Below are positions 55,952-64,000 of a DNA stretch of 64,000 nucleotides, one piece after another. The notes under the pieces were generated by a model that was given only the letters and a program-made list of their open reading frames with translations, was not told the DNA's origin and did no database searches. The stretch comes from Clarireedia homoeocarpa (taxonomy: Eukaryota; Ascomycota; Leotiomycetes; Helotiales; Rutstroemiaceae), in the NCBI GenBank assembly GCA_001465935.1, contig LNKV01000030.1, forward strand, positions 69,443 to 133,442, read 5' to 3'. The position numbers and the translations under genes were made by a program. The first letter of the stretch is position 1. Every line of letters begins with the position of its first letter.

Positions 55952-57851
55952 TCATGCATAAAGCTTCTTCTCATAACTCTCCATATTTACACCACCCTCA
56001 AGTTGAGCACTAGCGGTTCTCAATTCGAAGCGAGTGGTGCCGTTCCTGACAGCTTCGTGAAGAGCAAGCAAGCTCATTTGTCCACAGTCTTGAAGGGAGT
56101 GCTTCAAGCCAGCGGCGAGGTAAGGGACGAACTTGGTGACAGAACTGAGAATGTTAGCGAACGAAAAGTGGAAGGAATTAATGGAGCGACAAACCCTCTG
56201 TGTGCAACGGCACCTGATACACCTTGAGCAACGAGAACACTGTCACCCTCAGAGAAGTATCTGGCCGTTCCAGCATTGCTCTTTTGGCTGTCCTTGGCAC
56301 CGGATCCAGCCTTCTTATCTTGCATAGCATCGATACTTCCCATACCACGGTATGCCTTAACAAGTTTACCTTCGCGACTGACGAAGGAAGTTCCAGGAGA
56401 TTCGGTAGTACCGGCTAAAAGACCTCCCATCATGATGGTGGTAGCACCAAGAGCAAGGCCCTTGACGATGTGACCAACATTTTGGATGCCACCATCTGCC
56501 ATGCAAGGAACACCAAATCGAGCTGCGAACGAACTGACATTGTAGACGGCAGCAGCTTGAGGTCTGCCAACAGCCATGACTTCTTGAGTAATACAAGCAC
56601 TTCCACTTCCCATACCAATTCTCAAACCATCAACACCAGCAGCAATCAATGAAGCAGCTTGCTCACGAGTGACAACGTTGCCTCCAATGACATCAAGATT
56701 GGGGAATTTCTCCTTAATATACTTGACCATCTCAATTTGGTACATGCTATTACCTTGACTGCTGTCAAGAATAACAATGTCAAGACCGGCATCAACCAAT
56801 TTTTGAAGACGGATTTTATCCTCAGGTCTTGTACCAATAGCAGCCGCGCAGATCAATTGCTTAGAATCTGGGAGCTTAGATGCGTTTGGGAAGTGAAGAT
56901 TCTTGTTCAAATCGGACCGAGAGATCATAGAAACGAGATTTCCATTAGAGTCGACAATTGGAAGCTTTCCCTTCTTCGACTTTGCGAGAATTCGATTTGC
57001 CTCAACCAAAGTTGTTCCATACTCTGCAGTGACCAAGTCTGTAACCATAACTGTTGATACGGAGGCTTCGTCATCGTCCTCGAATTGAATGTCTCGGTTT
57101 GTCACAATACCGACAAGCTTGGAGCCAATTGTGCCGTTTTCTGTTTCGCAGATAGGTTAGCTGCTGCAAGATTGAGACGGAACAAGATAGCGACAATATT
57201 GAACACTAAAAATCATAAAGAGCATAAATTTTCTCCACACGACCTTGAGGTCAATACGGATGAACGAAAGTTATTTGAGTTTGTTTGCTAATCATAGAAA
57301 GTGCAAGAAAGGACAACGGAAAAAGAAACAATGTACGAACCTGTAACTGGATATCCTCCAAATCCCCATTTCTCCTTCAATGCCTTGACATCAGCAACAG
57401 TTGCTTGTGGGCTAATGACAACTGGATCCAAGATGAAACCGTTCTCATATCTCTTAACTTTTTGAACCATCTCTGCTTGCGCGTCTGCAGAGCAGTTGTG
57501 ATGAATGACACCAAGACCGCCTTGCAGAGCCATATGAATAGCCATCTCGTGCTCAGTAACAGTGTCCATAGGGGAGGATACGAAGGGAGTCTTCAAGGTA
57601 ATGCGCTTGGTAACGGGCGAGTCAAGGACGACTTCAGATGCAGCGAAACCAATGTAGCCGGGGAGAATGAGGAAATCATTGTAAGTGAGACCTCCATGTT
57701 TCTTGGAGTCAATCAAATCCGTAATGCTAAGACCATCTTGGAATTCGTATTCCTTGAGAACTTCAAGAGCTTTGGTGTGATCCAAGATTTTCTCGGAAGG
57801 GGCCAGGAAAGTCGAGGCCGATGGCTTAGAGTCACCGTTTGTGTGAGGCAT
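55952..57851 (-). CDS. inosine-5'-monophosphate dehydrogenase
   Basis: Three exons on the minus strand (57851-57341, 57140-56195, 56144-55952) encode 549 residues. The 200-nt first intron lies inside the CBS region (GYPVT/ENGTIGSKLVG). The last intron (GTTTGT to TCAG) links VAQGVSGAVAHRG to SVTKFVPYLAAGLKHSLQD; reading through it would end the protein early without the C-terminus. Features in order: LTYNDFLILPG, SSPMDTVTE, the two CBS domains (about 120-230), DSSQGNS, the active loop GMGSGSACITQE with catalytic Cys353, GVPCMADGGIQ, then the flap/C-terminus to EGGVNMESYEKKLYA. The enzyme oxidises IMP to XMP, the committed step of guanine nucleotide synthesis, and is the target of mycophenolic acid. 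It stands alone, with no mycophenolate cluster nearby. Confidence 0.96.
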
Positions 57852-58447
57852 TTTGTATCTTGGAAAGGGAAAGGTATTGATATGAAAAATGGGCGCGCGA
57901 CTCGTAGGAGTTGTGCGGGGAAGAAGCAGGATGAAAGTAGAGGGAACACAGAGAGATAGTCGACCAATGCAATACAAAGATGGAGATTTGAATTGGCAGA
58001 GAGAAGCAATTCAAATTGCAGGTGCTTTGTATTTGGTGGTATGAAAATGTATAGTCGACGGGTTGAAGTTTCCTTCTCCCAAGAGAAAAGAGGGAAGGGA
58101 AAAAGAGGGGAGAAGAAAAAAATTCAATTGTACTCAATGCTCTGCAGAGCTAGTTCCTGATTGGATGAAGAGTCGCATTTTGTAAAAAAGCTAATACTTA
58201 AATGGTTGTAGTTCGTGTGAAAGGAAGAAAGAAAATCCGAATTGCGATGAGGCGAAAGAGGCGGCAGTAAGCGGCGGTAAGCGGCCGCACATGTGATGGT
58301 GAGGGATCAAAAATGAAAGTGCGATCGCGAGCGCGGGTGAAGATTTTTTATGGAATTATTTTATTATTTATTTTATTATTTACTCGTATTATGTTCCAAA
58401 ACAGCCTCGTCTCAAGAAGTCTCGGAAGTTTATCGATTAGATCCAGA

Positions 58448-58486
58448 CCCAGACCCATGACCCAGACCCATGACCCAGACCCGTAA
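58448..58486. repeat. 13-bp tandem repeat, three copies
   Basis: Two identical copies of CCCAGACCCATGA and a third diverged copy (CCCAGACCCGTAA), read directly. Confidence 0.85.
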
Positions 58487-58683
58487 CCCGTATTTAAGCG
58501 ATCAGGTAAGCGAATCCATGCCCAGACAGGGATATTATGGTCCTGTATTACGGATAGTTTACGCGTTAAGCTATATTCGTCTCTTCTCTGTGTTGGCAAC
58601 CCAAATTTTTACCTTAGCAACGCGACAAAGTAAACAAAATATCCTGGGATTACCAGTAATACCTCAACCGTATTGGTAGATAT

Positions 58684-58716
58684 CAGTCGCTCACCAGCCG
58701 CTCACCAGTCGCTCAC
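58684..58716. repeat. 11-bp tandem repeat, three copies
   Basis: Three copies of CAG(T/C)CGCTCAC in direct orientation, read directly, upstream of the IQGAP gene. Confidence 0.85.
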
Positions 58717-59595
58717 CTCTTTTTCACCCCTCACTCTGCCTTGGAAATGAGAGACCCAGGTGTCAGGTAACTTAGTTATCTCGATAACCTCAATTCTACC
58801 GACTAACTCATACCTTTATTCCCTTGGTATAATTCTTCAAACCGCCCCGTTCCCTCCTGCCTGATTCACATTGCTCCATATTCGCTCATCGAGGACGACC
58901 GGACTGGATCAACCTCATATCCTTTGAGTCCAGAGTACATCATCAATCCTTCCTTCGGAACCCACTTGGACCATAACATCGCAACATATACCCATAAACA
59001 CAAGACAGCACTGTTCATTCAGCTGTTGTATGTCATATTGTTGTTGACGGAAACCCGCAGACCTAACAAGAAGGCCTTACCAAGGAAAGCACACACTACA
59101 CGCTATACATTACTCTTGAATGCTGGTGTTGGTGGCTTTTGGCTTGAACCACTTCCACATTCCTCTCGTCGCTCTTTCTTTTTTTCTTCCTTCCTTTAAT
59201 TTGTCACAGGGAAGTAATCTGGATACTTCGATTTACTATTTTGGTGGCGTTGAGGCCCGAGATTTGGAGGACTGCATTGGAACTACGAAGTATTGATTGC
59301 GCGCCGGAAAACCTCGTTTGGATAGACCTTCGACGTTGAGAAGCCAGCGGGGGAGGAGCAGGATCATCACCGCTCGAATGCGCATTGGATAGAAGCAGAG
59401 ACATATCTTCGTCTTTCCGCCCATCGTTCAATTCGAATCATCTCGCTGCCTACGGAGTAATCAGTTAACACATGCATCGCGCAAACACCTAGATGGAACT
59501 TGGTTAATGACCAGTAAATTAAAAGGAACCCGAAATTACCGGTAACTTACACGCCCTGTGCGCCGCCGATCAATACTTCTTGTCTTATTATCGTG

Positions 59596-62500
59596 ATGTC
59601 GTTCCGCCACTTGCTTCGACAAACACAATCCGATTACTCCACAAATACAATCGGCACGAAGCGACAGCCCTCGAACGCATCTACAGCATCAACTGCCTAT
59701 TCAAACTCCTCGAGCGCCAATGAATTAAGTCGCACAAGCACATTTTCCTCGACGGAATCAAGCGGATACGGAGACCACAAGAGGGGATTGAGTGAAGCTG
59801 CAGGAATGTACTCCACCGCAGAGAATCGCAACGGGATGGGCAGCATTGAATCGAGTCCTGACAGTGCCTACAAAAGTGTACGAAACTCTTTGCGACCATT
59901 ATCACAAGCACCTAGCCATACTCCCCCAGAACGGGACAAAAGTACATTTCAACATAACCGTGGACAAAGTGTGGATGTGCTTAAGAATAATTTCCTACAG
60001 CAGAGTCGAGGGCAGAGTGTAGATGTGCTAAAAGCTACATCCAAACCACTACATAATCGAGGAAAAAGTATCGATGTCTCAAAACTTGCCACAACTTTCG
60101 AGCCTCCAGCTGAATCGCCTCTAAGTCCATCGCGGAGTCCTACGCGGAGGCCTACAATTCGCCCCAATTCCATGCTGCTCAGCCGATCAGATTCAGTCAG
60201 TGTGGGATCAGGAACTCTCACCAGAACCCATGGCCCGCCACATCTACACTCCCCCCTTACGAGACCTGAGCTGCAGAGTTTCGAGCGGTCATCAACGAGT
60301 CAACTACGCACACTCTCGAAATTCGCTCAGATCGCATCACCAGATGATTTTACCATTAAATCACCAGAACAGGAAGTAGCGGGGCTTCATGGTCGTCGTA
60401 GATTACAACGAAGTGCGGTATCAAAGGACAAAAATGTTGCGCTGAGTAAAACTACTGGTTACAGCTGGGAAGGACGGAATTGGATGGATAAGCAGCGGCA
60501 GTTTTTACAAGCATATGAATACCTATGTCATATAGGAGAAGCTAAAGAATGGATGGAGGACATTCTGCAACGGTCAATTCCACCTGCCGTGCAACTGGAG
60601 GAGGCCTTAAGAGATGGAGTAACGTTAGCGGAGGTAGTGGAGGCTTTGTACCCGGATCGACGTATTCGAATCTTTAGGCATCCTAAACTCCAAGCTAGAC
60701 ATTGGGATAATATTGCTCAATTTTTCCGGTTCCTCGACGATATGCAGCTACCCGAACTTTTTAGATTTGAGCTCATTGACCTCTACGAAAAAAAAAACAT
60801 TCCTAAGGTCATTTACTGCATACACGCGCTGAGTTGGCTTCTATTTCGAAAGGGTGTGGTAGATTTCCGAATCGGCAACCTTGTTGGTCAGCTAGAATTT
60901 GAGGATCATGAATTGGAGGAGATGCAGAAAGGATTAGATAAAGCTGGAGTTAGTATGCCGAGTTTTGGAAATATGGGAGCCGATTTTGGAGTGGAGCCCG
61001 CACCAGAGCCTGAACCTGTTGAGACTGAAGAGGAACGCATCGATAGAGAACTCGGCGAACAAGAAGACATTATCATCGAGCTTCAAGCACAAATAAGAGG
61101 AGCCGCCAAGCGAATGGAACTCGGGCGGACCATGCAAGTTCTTTGGGATACAGAGGACTGGCTCATTGACTTACAGTCAATGATTCGCGGAGACTTCACA
61201 CGACAAATTATAGAATACCGCCTCAACATGCGAAGATTTGCCATTGATCTGCAAAGCCACGCTCGTGGATTCTTGGTACGACAGAGACAAGCTAGTCGAG
61301 AAACCTTCTGGAAGAGCCAGGAAGGGGACATTTTGAAGCTGCAGAATCTGATTAGAGCCAAGAAGGCTCGAGAAGAGGTATGCATGTTGAGATCCGAGCT
61401 GCAACAGTCCGAATTTCTTGTCAAGGAGTTTCAATCAAATATTCGCGGCTTCCTTGCGCGTAAACAGATGGTAGCTCAAGAGAAAGAAACGAAAGCTACA
61501 GCTGGTCCTGTTTTGAATCTGCAAGCTGCAATACGAGGCATGCTACTCAGGAAGAACATTGGCGACGATCAAGAAGATTTATATCGCGAAGAACCTAATA
61601 TTACTGCGCTCCAGGCTGTTGCCAGGGCCCTGTTAACCAGAAATCAGGTTTCTCGTAAGCAGGAAGCCTTGCATGTAAGTGGACCGGCTTGGGAGAAACT
61701 TCAAGCAGTGTTCAGAGGTAGCTTGCTTAGGGATGAGGTGTCTGAACAGAAGCAATCATTGCAAGCATGTACGCCAGTTTGGGAGAAGCTGCAGGCGTTT
61801 GCAAGGGCTAGCCTGGTTAGAGATGAGATAGCTCGTCAGCAGGAAGCATTGCAAGCGTGCACGCCAGTTTGGGAACAGCTTCAGTCATTTGCTAGAGCTA
61901 ATCTGCTTAGAGGTGAATTAGCTCGTCAGCAGGAAGCACTACATGCATGTACACCTGTGTGGGAAAAGCTGCAGGCTATCTCGCGAGCTGGACTTCTTCG
62001 AAATGAAGTTTCAGCCACTAAGGAAGCTCTAGAAAGCCATTCGCAAGAAGTTGCACAACTCCAAGCATTCATTCGCGCAGAAGCTGTGCGCCGTGATGTA
62101 GCTGAAACTCTGTCGGGCTTAGAGGCTGAGGAATCCTCGATTTTGGAGCTTCAATCTCTTGTCCGTGGGATGTTACTTCGACAGAAGGTCACCAACGATT
62201 ACAATGATCTTGTCGATGAAACTCGGCAGATCATTGGCCTCCAGTCAATGGCACGCGGTGTTCTCGAAAGGCAAAAAATCGAAGTGTTATTGGACGAGCT
62301 ACAAGTACATGAAGAAGAGATTGTCCACCTTCAAGCGTTGTCACGTGCAGTCCTACTAAGAAACGATATTGAAACTGTGCTGGGTGAGCTAGATGCTGAA
62401 GAAGACTCAATCATCGCAATTCAGTCAGCAGCAAAGGCATCCCTGGTTCGAGCTAAGTACGCAGAAAAACAGCGGTTCTTCAAGGAAAATATGGAAAAGG

Positions 62501-64000
62501 TTATCAAGATCCAGAGCTTTGTTCGAGGTCGTTTACAAGGCGAGGCTTATAAGAGTTTGACCACCGGCAAGAATCCTCCAGTTAACACTGTCAAGAACTT
62601 TGTACATCTTCTTAATGACAGCGACTTCGACTTCAATGAGGAAATTGAATTCGAAAGGATGCGAAAGACGGTTGTACAACAAGTCAGACAGAATGAAATG
62701 GCGGAGCAGTATATCGATCAACTGGACATCAAGATCGCTCTTCTGGTGAAGAACAAGATTACTCTGGATGAGGTTGTCAAGCATCAACGCAATTTTGGCG
62801 GTCATTCCGGTAATCTTCTCATCAACAATTCCATGGCTTCAGGCAATCAATTCGACCTGAAGGCCTTGAATAAGAATTCTAGGAAGAAGCTTGAATCATA
62901 CCAGCAACTGTTCTTCAACCTCCAAACTCAACCTCAATATCTCGCGAGACTTTTCCAGAAAATCAGAGAGCAGGGAATGGCCGAGAAGGATTGCAAGCGC
63001 ATTGAAACATTAATGATGGGTCTGTTTGGATACGCACAAAAACGTCGGGAAGAGTACTATCTACTTAAGCTTATTGCTCGATCCGCAAGAGAAGAAATCG
63101 AGCACTTCCACTCAATCAATGACTTTATTCGGGGTAATTTCTTCTGGACGAAATTGCTGGCTAATTATACTCGCTCACCTCGTGACCGAAAGTTCCTTAG
63201 AGATCTTCTTGGCCCGCTCATTATGGAGAACATCATCGAGGATCCTGCTCTCGATCTCGAAAGCGACCCAATGCAAATCTATCGATCGGCAATCATGAAT
63301 GAAGAACTTCGCACTGGAACTCCAAGTCAAAGGCCTTTGGACATTCCTCGGGATATGGCTATCAGAGACACGGAAACCCGTAACATGTTCATCGACCACT
63401 TACGTGATTTGCGCGAGATCTCAGATCAATTCATGCTAGCTTTGGAGAGTGTTCTACACAAAATGCCGTATGGAGTCCGTTTTATTTGCCATGAAATTAA
63501 TGACGCACTATGCCAGCAGTTCCCTAATGAGTCGCAAGCCGATGTTCTGCAAGTTGTTGGCAATTGGATTTGGAAATTCTACCTTCAGCCAGCACTGGTA
63601 AATCCCGAAACATCTGGAGTTATTGAGAGGCAGCTTACGCCACTGCAAAAGCGCAATTTGGGTGAAGTTGCCAAAGTTCTCGGTCAGATATCATCTGGAA
63701 GGCTATTTGGTGGTGAGAATATGTTCTTGCAGCCTCTTAATGCTTATGTTGGAAATACCCTTCAACGCATGAGCGACATCTTCGCCAACATCATCTCGGT
63801 CCCAGATGCTGAAAGTACTTTCGATATCGACGAGTTCAACGATTTGTATGCCCGAACCAAGCCAACTCTGTATATCAAAATGGCCGACATTTTCGCAATT
63901 CACAACCTCATCTCTGCTGATCTCCCACATATTTGCCCCAGTCGCGACGATGTGCTCCGCGAAATCATTCAGGAACTTGGAAGCGCCAAGAACAATGAAT
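59596..64000 (+). CDS. IQGAP-family cytokinesis scaffold (partial, 3' end outside window)
   Basis: An open frame from the ATG at 59596 runs without a stop or visible intron to the window edge (1468 codons). The N-terminus is disordered and holds three spaced copies of an RGQSVDVLK-like motif (about residues 119-165). A calponin-homology domain follows at about 325-425 (EWMEDILQRSIPPAVQLEEALRDG split at line ends, FFRFLDDMQLPELFRFELIDL, VIYCIHALSWLLF). Next come about fifteen IQ-like calmodulin-binding repeats (LQSMIRGDFTR, LQAAIRGMLLRK, IQSFVRGRLQG), including four nearly identical 30-residue units. Then the RasGAP-related domain begins (FFWTKLLANYTRSPRDRKFL, MPYGVRFICHEIND, VVGNWIWKFYLQPALVNPE). 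IQGAPs (Rng2/Iqg1) organise F-actin and myosin at the septum. The RasGAP C-terminal domain is beyond the edge. Confidence 0.93.
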   Translation, partial: MSFRHLLRQTQSDYSTNTIGTKRQPSNASTASTAYSNSSSANELSRTSTFSSTESSGYGDHKRGLSEAAGMYSTAENRNGMGSIESSPDSAYKSVRNSLRPLSQAPSHTPPERDKSTFQHNRGQSVDVLKNNFLQQSRGQSVDVLKATSKPLHNRGKSIDVSKLATTFEPPAESPLSPSRSPTRRPTIRPNSMLLSRSDSVSVGSGTLTRTHGPPHLHSPLTRPELQSFERSSTSQLRTLSKFAQIASPDDFTIKSPEQEVAGLHGRRRLQRSAVSKDKNVALSKTTGYSWEGRNWMDKQRQFLQAYEYLCHIGEAKEWMEDILQRSIPPAVQLEEALRDGVTLAEVVEALYPDRRIRIFRHPKLQARHWDNIAQFFRFLDDMQLPELFRFELIDLYEKKNIPKVIYCIHALSWLLFRKGVVDFRIGNLVGQLEFEDHELEEMQKGLDKAGVSMPSFGNMGADFGVEPAPEPEPVETEEERIDRELGEQEDIIIELQAQIRGAAKRMELGRTMQVLWDTEDWLIDLQSMIRGDFTRQIIEYRLNMRRFAIDLQSHARGFLVRQRQASRETFWKSQEGDILKLQNLIRAKKAREEVCMLRSELQQSEFLVKEFQSNIRGFLARKQMVAQEKETKATAGPVLNLQAAIRGMLLRKNIGDDQEDLYREEPNITALQAVARALLTRNQVSRKQEALHVSGPAWEKLQAVFRGSLLRDEVSEQKQSLQACTPVWEKLQAFARASLVRDEIARQQEALQACTPVWEQLQSFARANLLRGELARQQEALHACTPVWEKLQAISRAGLLRNEVSATKEALESHSQEVAQLQAFIRAEAVRRDVAETLSGLEAEESSILELQSLVRGMLLRQKVTNDYNDLVDETRQIIGLQSMARGVLERQKIEVLLDELQVHEEEIVHLQALSRAVLLRNDIETVLGELDAEEDSIIAIQSAAKASLVRAKYAEKQRFFKENMEKVIKIQSFVRGRLQGEAYKSLTTGKNPPVNTVKNFVHLLNDSDFDFNEEIEFERMRKTVVQQVRQNEMAEQYIDQLDIKIALLVKNKITLDEVVKHQRNFGGHSGNLLINNSMASGNQFDLKALNKNSRKKLESYQQLFFNLQTQPQYLARLFQKIREQGMAEKDCKRIETLMMGLFGYAQKRREEYYLLKLIARSAREEIEHFHSINDFIRGNFFWTKLLANYTRSPRDRKFLRDLLGPLIMENIIEDPALDLESDPMQIYRSAIMNEELRTGTPSQRPLDIPRDMAIRDTETRNMFIDHLRDLREISDQFMLALESVLHKMPYGVRFICHEINDALCQQFPNESQADVLQVVGNWIWKFYLQPALVNPETSGVIERQLTPLQKRNLGEVAKVLGQISSGRLFGGENMFLQPLNAYVGNTLQRMSDIFANIISVPDAESTFDIDEFNDLYARTKPTLYIKMADIFAIHNLISADLPHICPSRDDVLREIIQELGSAKNNE
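61651..62010 (+). repeat. four 90-bp tandem IQ units within the IQGAP gene
   Basis: Units start at 61651, 61741, 61831 and 61921. Each encodes (S/A)RxQEAL(Q/H)AC-TPVWEKLQ followed by an FARAxLLRxE IQ-like helix. Units 3 and 4 share GCTCGTCAGCAGGAAGCA at their start. Exact 90-base spacing was read directly. Confidence 0.9.

Larger units (their letters stand above)
57852..59595. other. divergent promoter region with tandem repeats
   Basis: About 1.75 kb between divergent IMPDH and IQGAP genes. The IMPDH 5' leader (58060-58140) is strongly pyrimidine-rich on its own strand. Then come GCGG-rich repeats (TAAGCGGCGGTAAGCGGCCGC, about 58268-58288), an AT-only run at 58345-58385, and two tandem repeats at 58448-58486 and 58684-58716. 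The frame at 58924-59199 has no motif. Confidence 0.55.

Noticed and set aside
1..64000. secondary-metabolite cluster centred on the terpene cyclase
   Set aside because: The cyclase is broken and no cytochrome P450, prenyltransferase or other tailoring enzymes lie next to it.

Overview
The window is nuclear DNA of a filamentous ascomycete. Genes are well spaced and carry short GT-AG introns, mostly 45-75 nt, often with a CTAAC-type branch point shortly before the acceptor. The proteins are typical Pezizomycotina families: GH3 and CE12 secreted enzymes, GMC oxidase, Zn2Cys6 factors, Dal5-like MFS transporter, fungal rhodopsin-like (SAT4) membrane protein. The secreted cell-wall-degrading set and overall look suggest a plant-associated Leotiomycete (Botrytis/Sclerotinia-like), but that placement is inference from family resemblance only.

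Layout. 1-300: tail of an unidentified gene. 1.9-2.9 kb: secreted protein made of five ~56-residue FG-GAP-like repeats. 5.7-8.4 kb: secreted GH3 beta-glucosidase (six exons). 9.7-11.4 kb: VHS/GAT protein of the Lsb5 type. 13.5-15.3 kb: secreted GMC oxidoreductase. 17.5-21.1 kb: large sn-1 diacylglycerol lipase-like protein. 22.1-22.7 kb: glucosamine-6-phosphate N-acetyltransferase. 22.9-23.9 kb: acidic hypothetical. 25.1-25.6 kb: LSm7, divergent from a protein with a C-terminal Zn2Cys6-like motif (26.2-27.7 kb). 28.3 kb: small secreted PAN/Apple-like protein. 29.2-36.4 kb: type B carboxylesterase, Zn2Cys6 regulator with an apparent frameshift, and a divergently transcribed MFS transporter, which together resemble a small catabolic or transport cluster. 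38.8-39.7 kb: CE12 rhamnogalacturonan acetylesterase. 40.1-41.0 kb: decayed class I terpene synthase. 41-44.8 kb: gene-poor, repeat-rich stretch. 44.8-46.1 kb: SAT4/rhodopsin-like membrane protein. 46.6-47.5 kb: membrane-anchored protein with an Asn-Ala repeat. 48.5-49.4 kb: exosome subunit Rrp41. 49.7-51.3 kb: ER protein disulfide isomerase-like protein. 51.7-53.2 kb: Vta1 (ESCRT/MVB). 53.7-54.7 kb: probable GPI-anchored Cys-rich protein. 55.2 kb: hypothetical. 56.0-57.9 kb: IMP dehydrogenase. 59.6 kb to the end: IQGAP, cut off by the window edge.

How the genes fit together. Housekeeping genes (GNA1 for chitin/UDP-GlcNAc, LSm7, Rrp41, IMPDH, Vta1, PDI, IQGAP) are interspersed with accessory genes for extracellular carbohydrate and aromatic or ester chemistry (GH3, GMC, CE12, esterase, transporter). 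The accessory interval 28-47 kb holds nearly all the signs of decay: a frameshifted regulator, a broken terpene cyclase, an isolated coding relic, a 34-bp perfect palindrome and half of a dispersed 53-bp repeat. All exon coordinates were derived by hand from splice motifs and reading-frame continuity. Family assignments rest on motif recognition, not on a database search.
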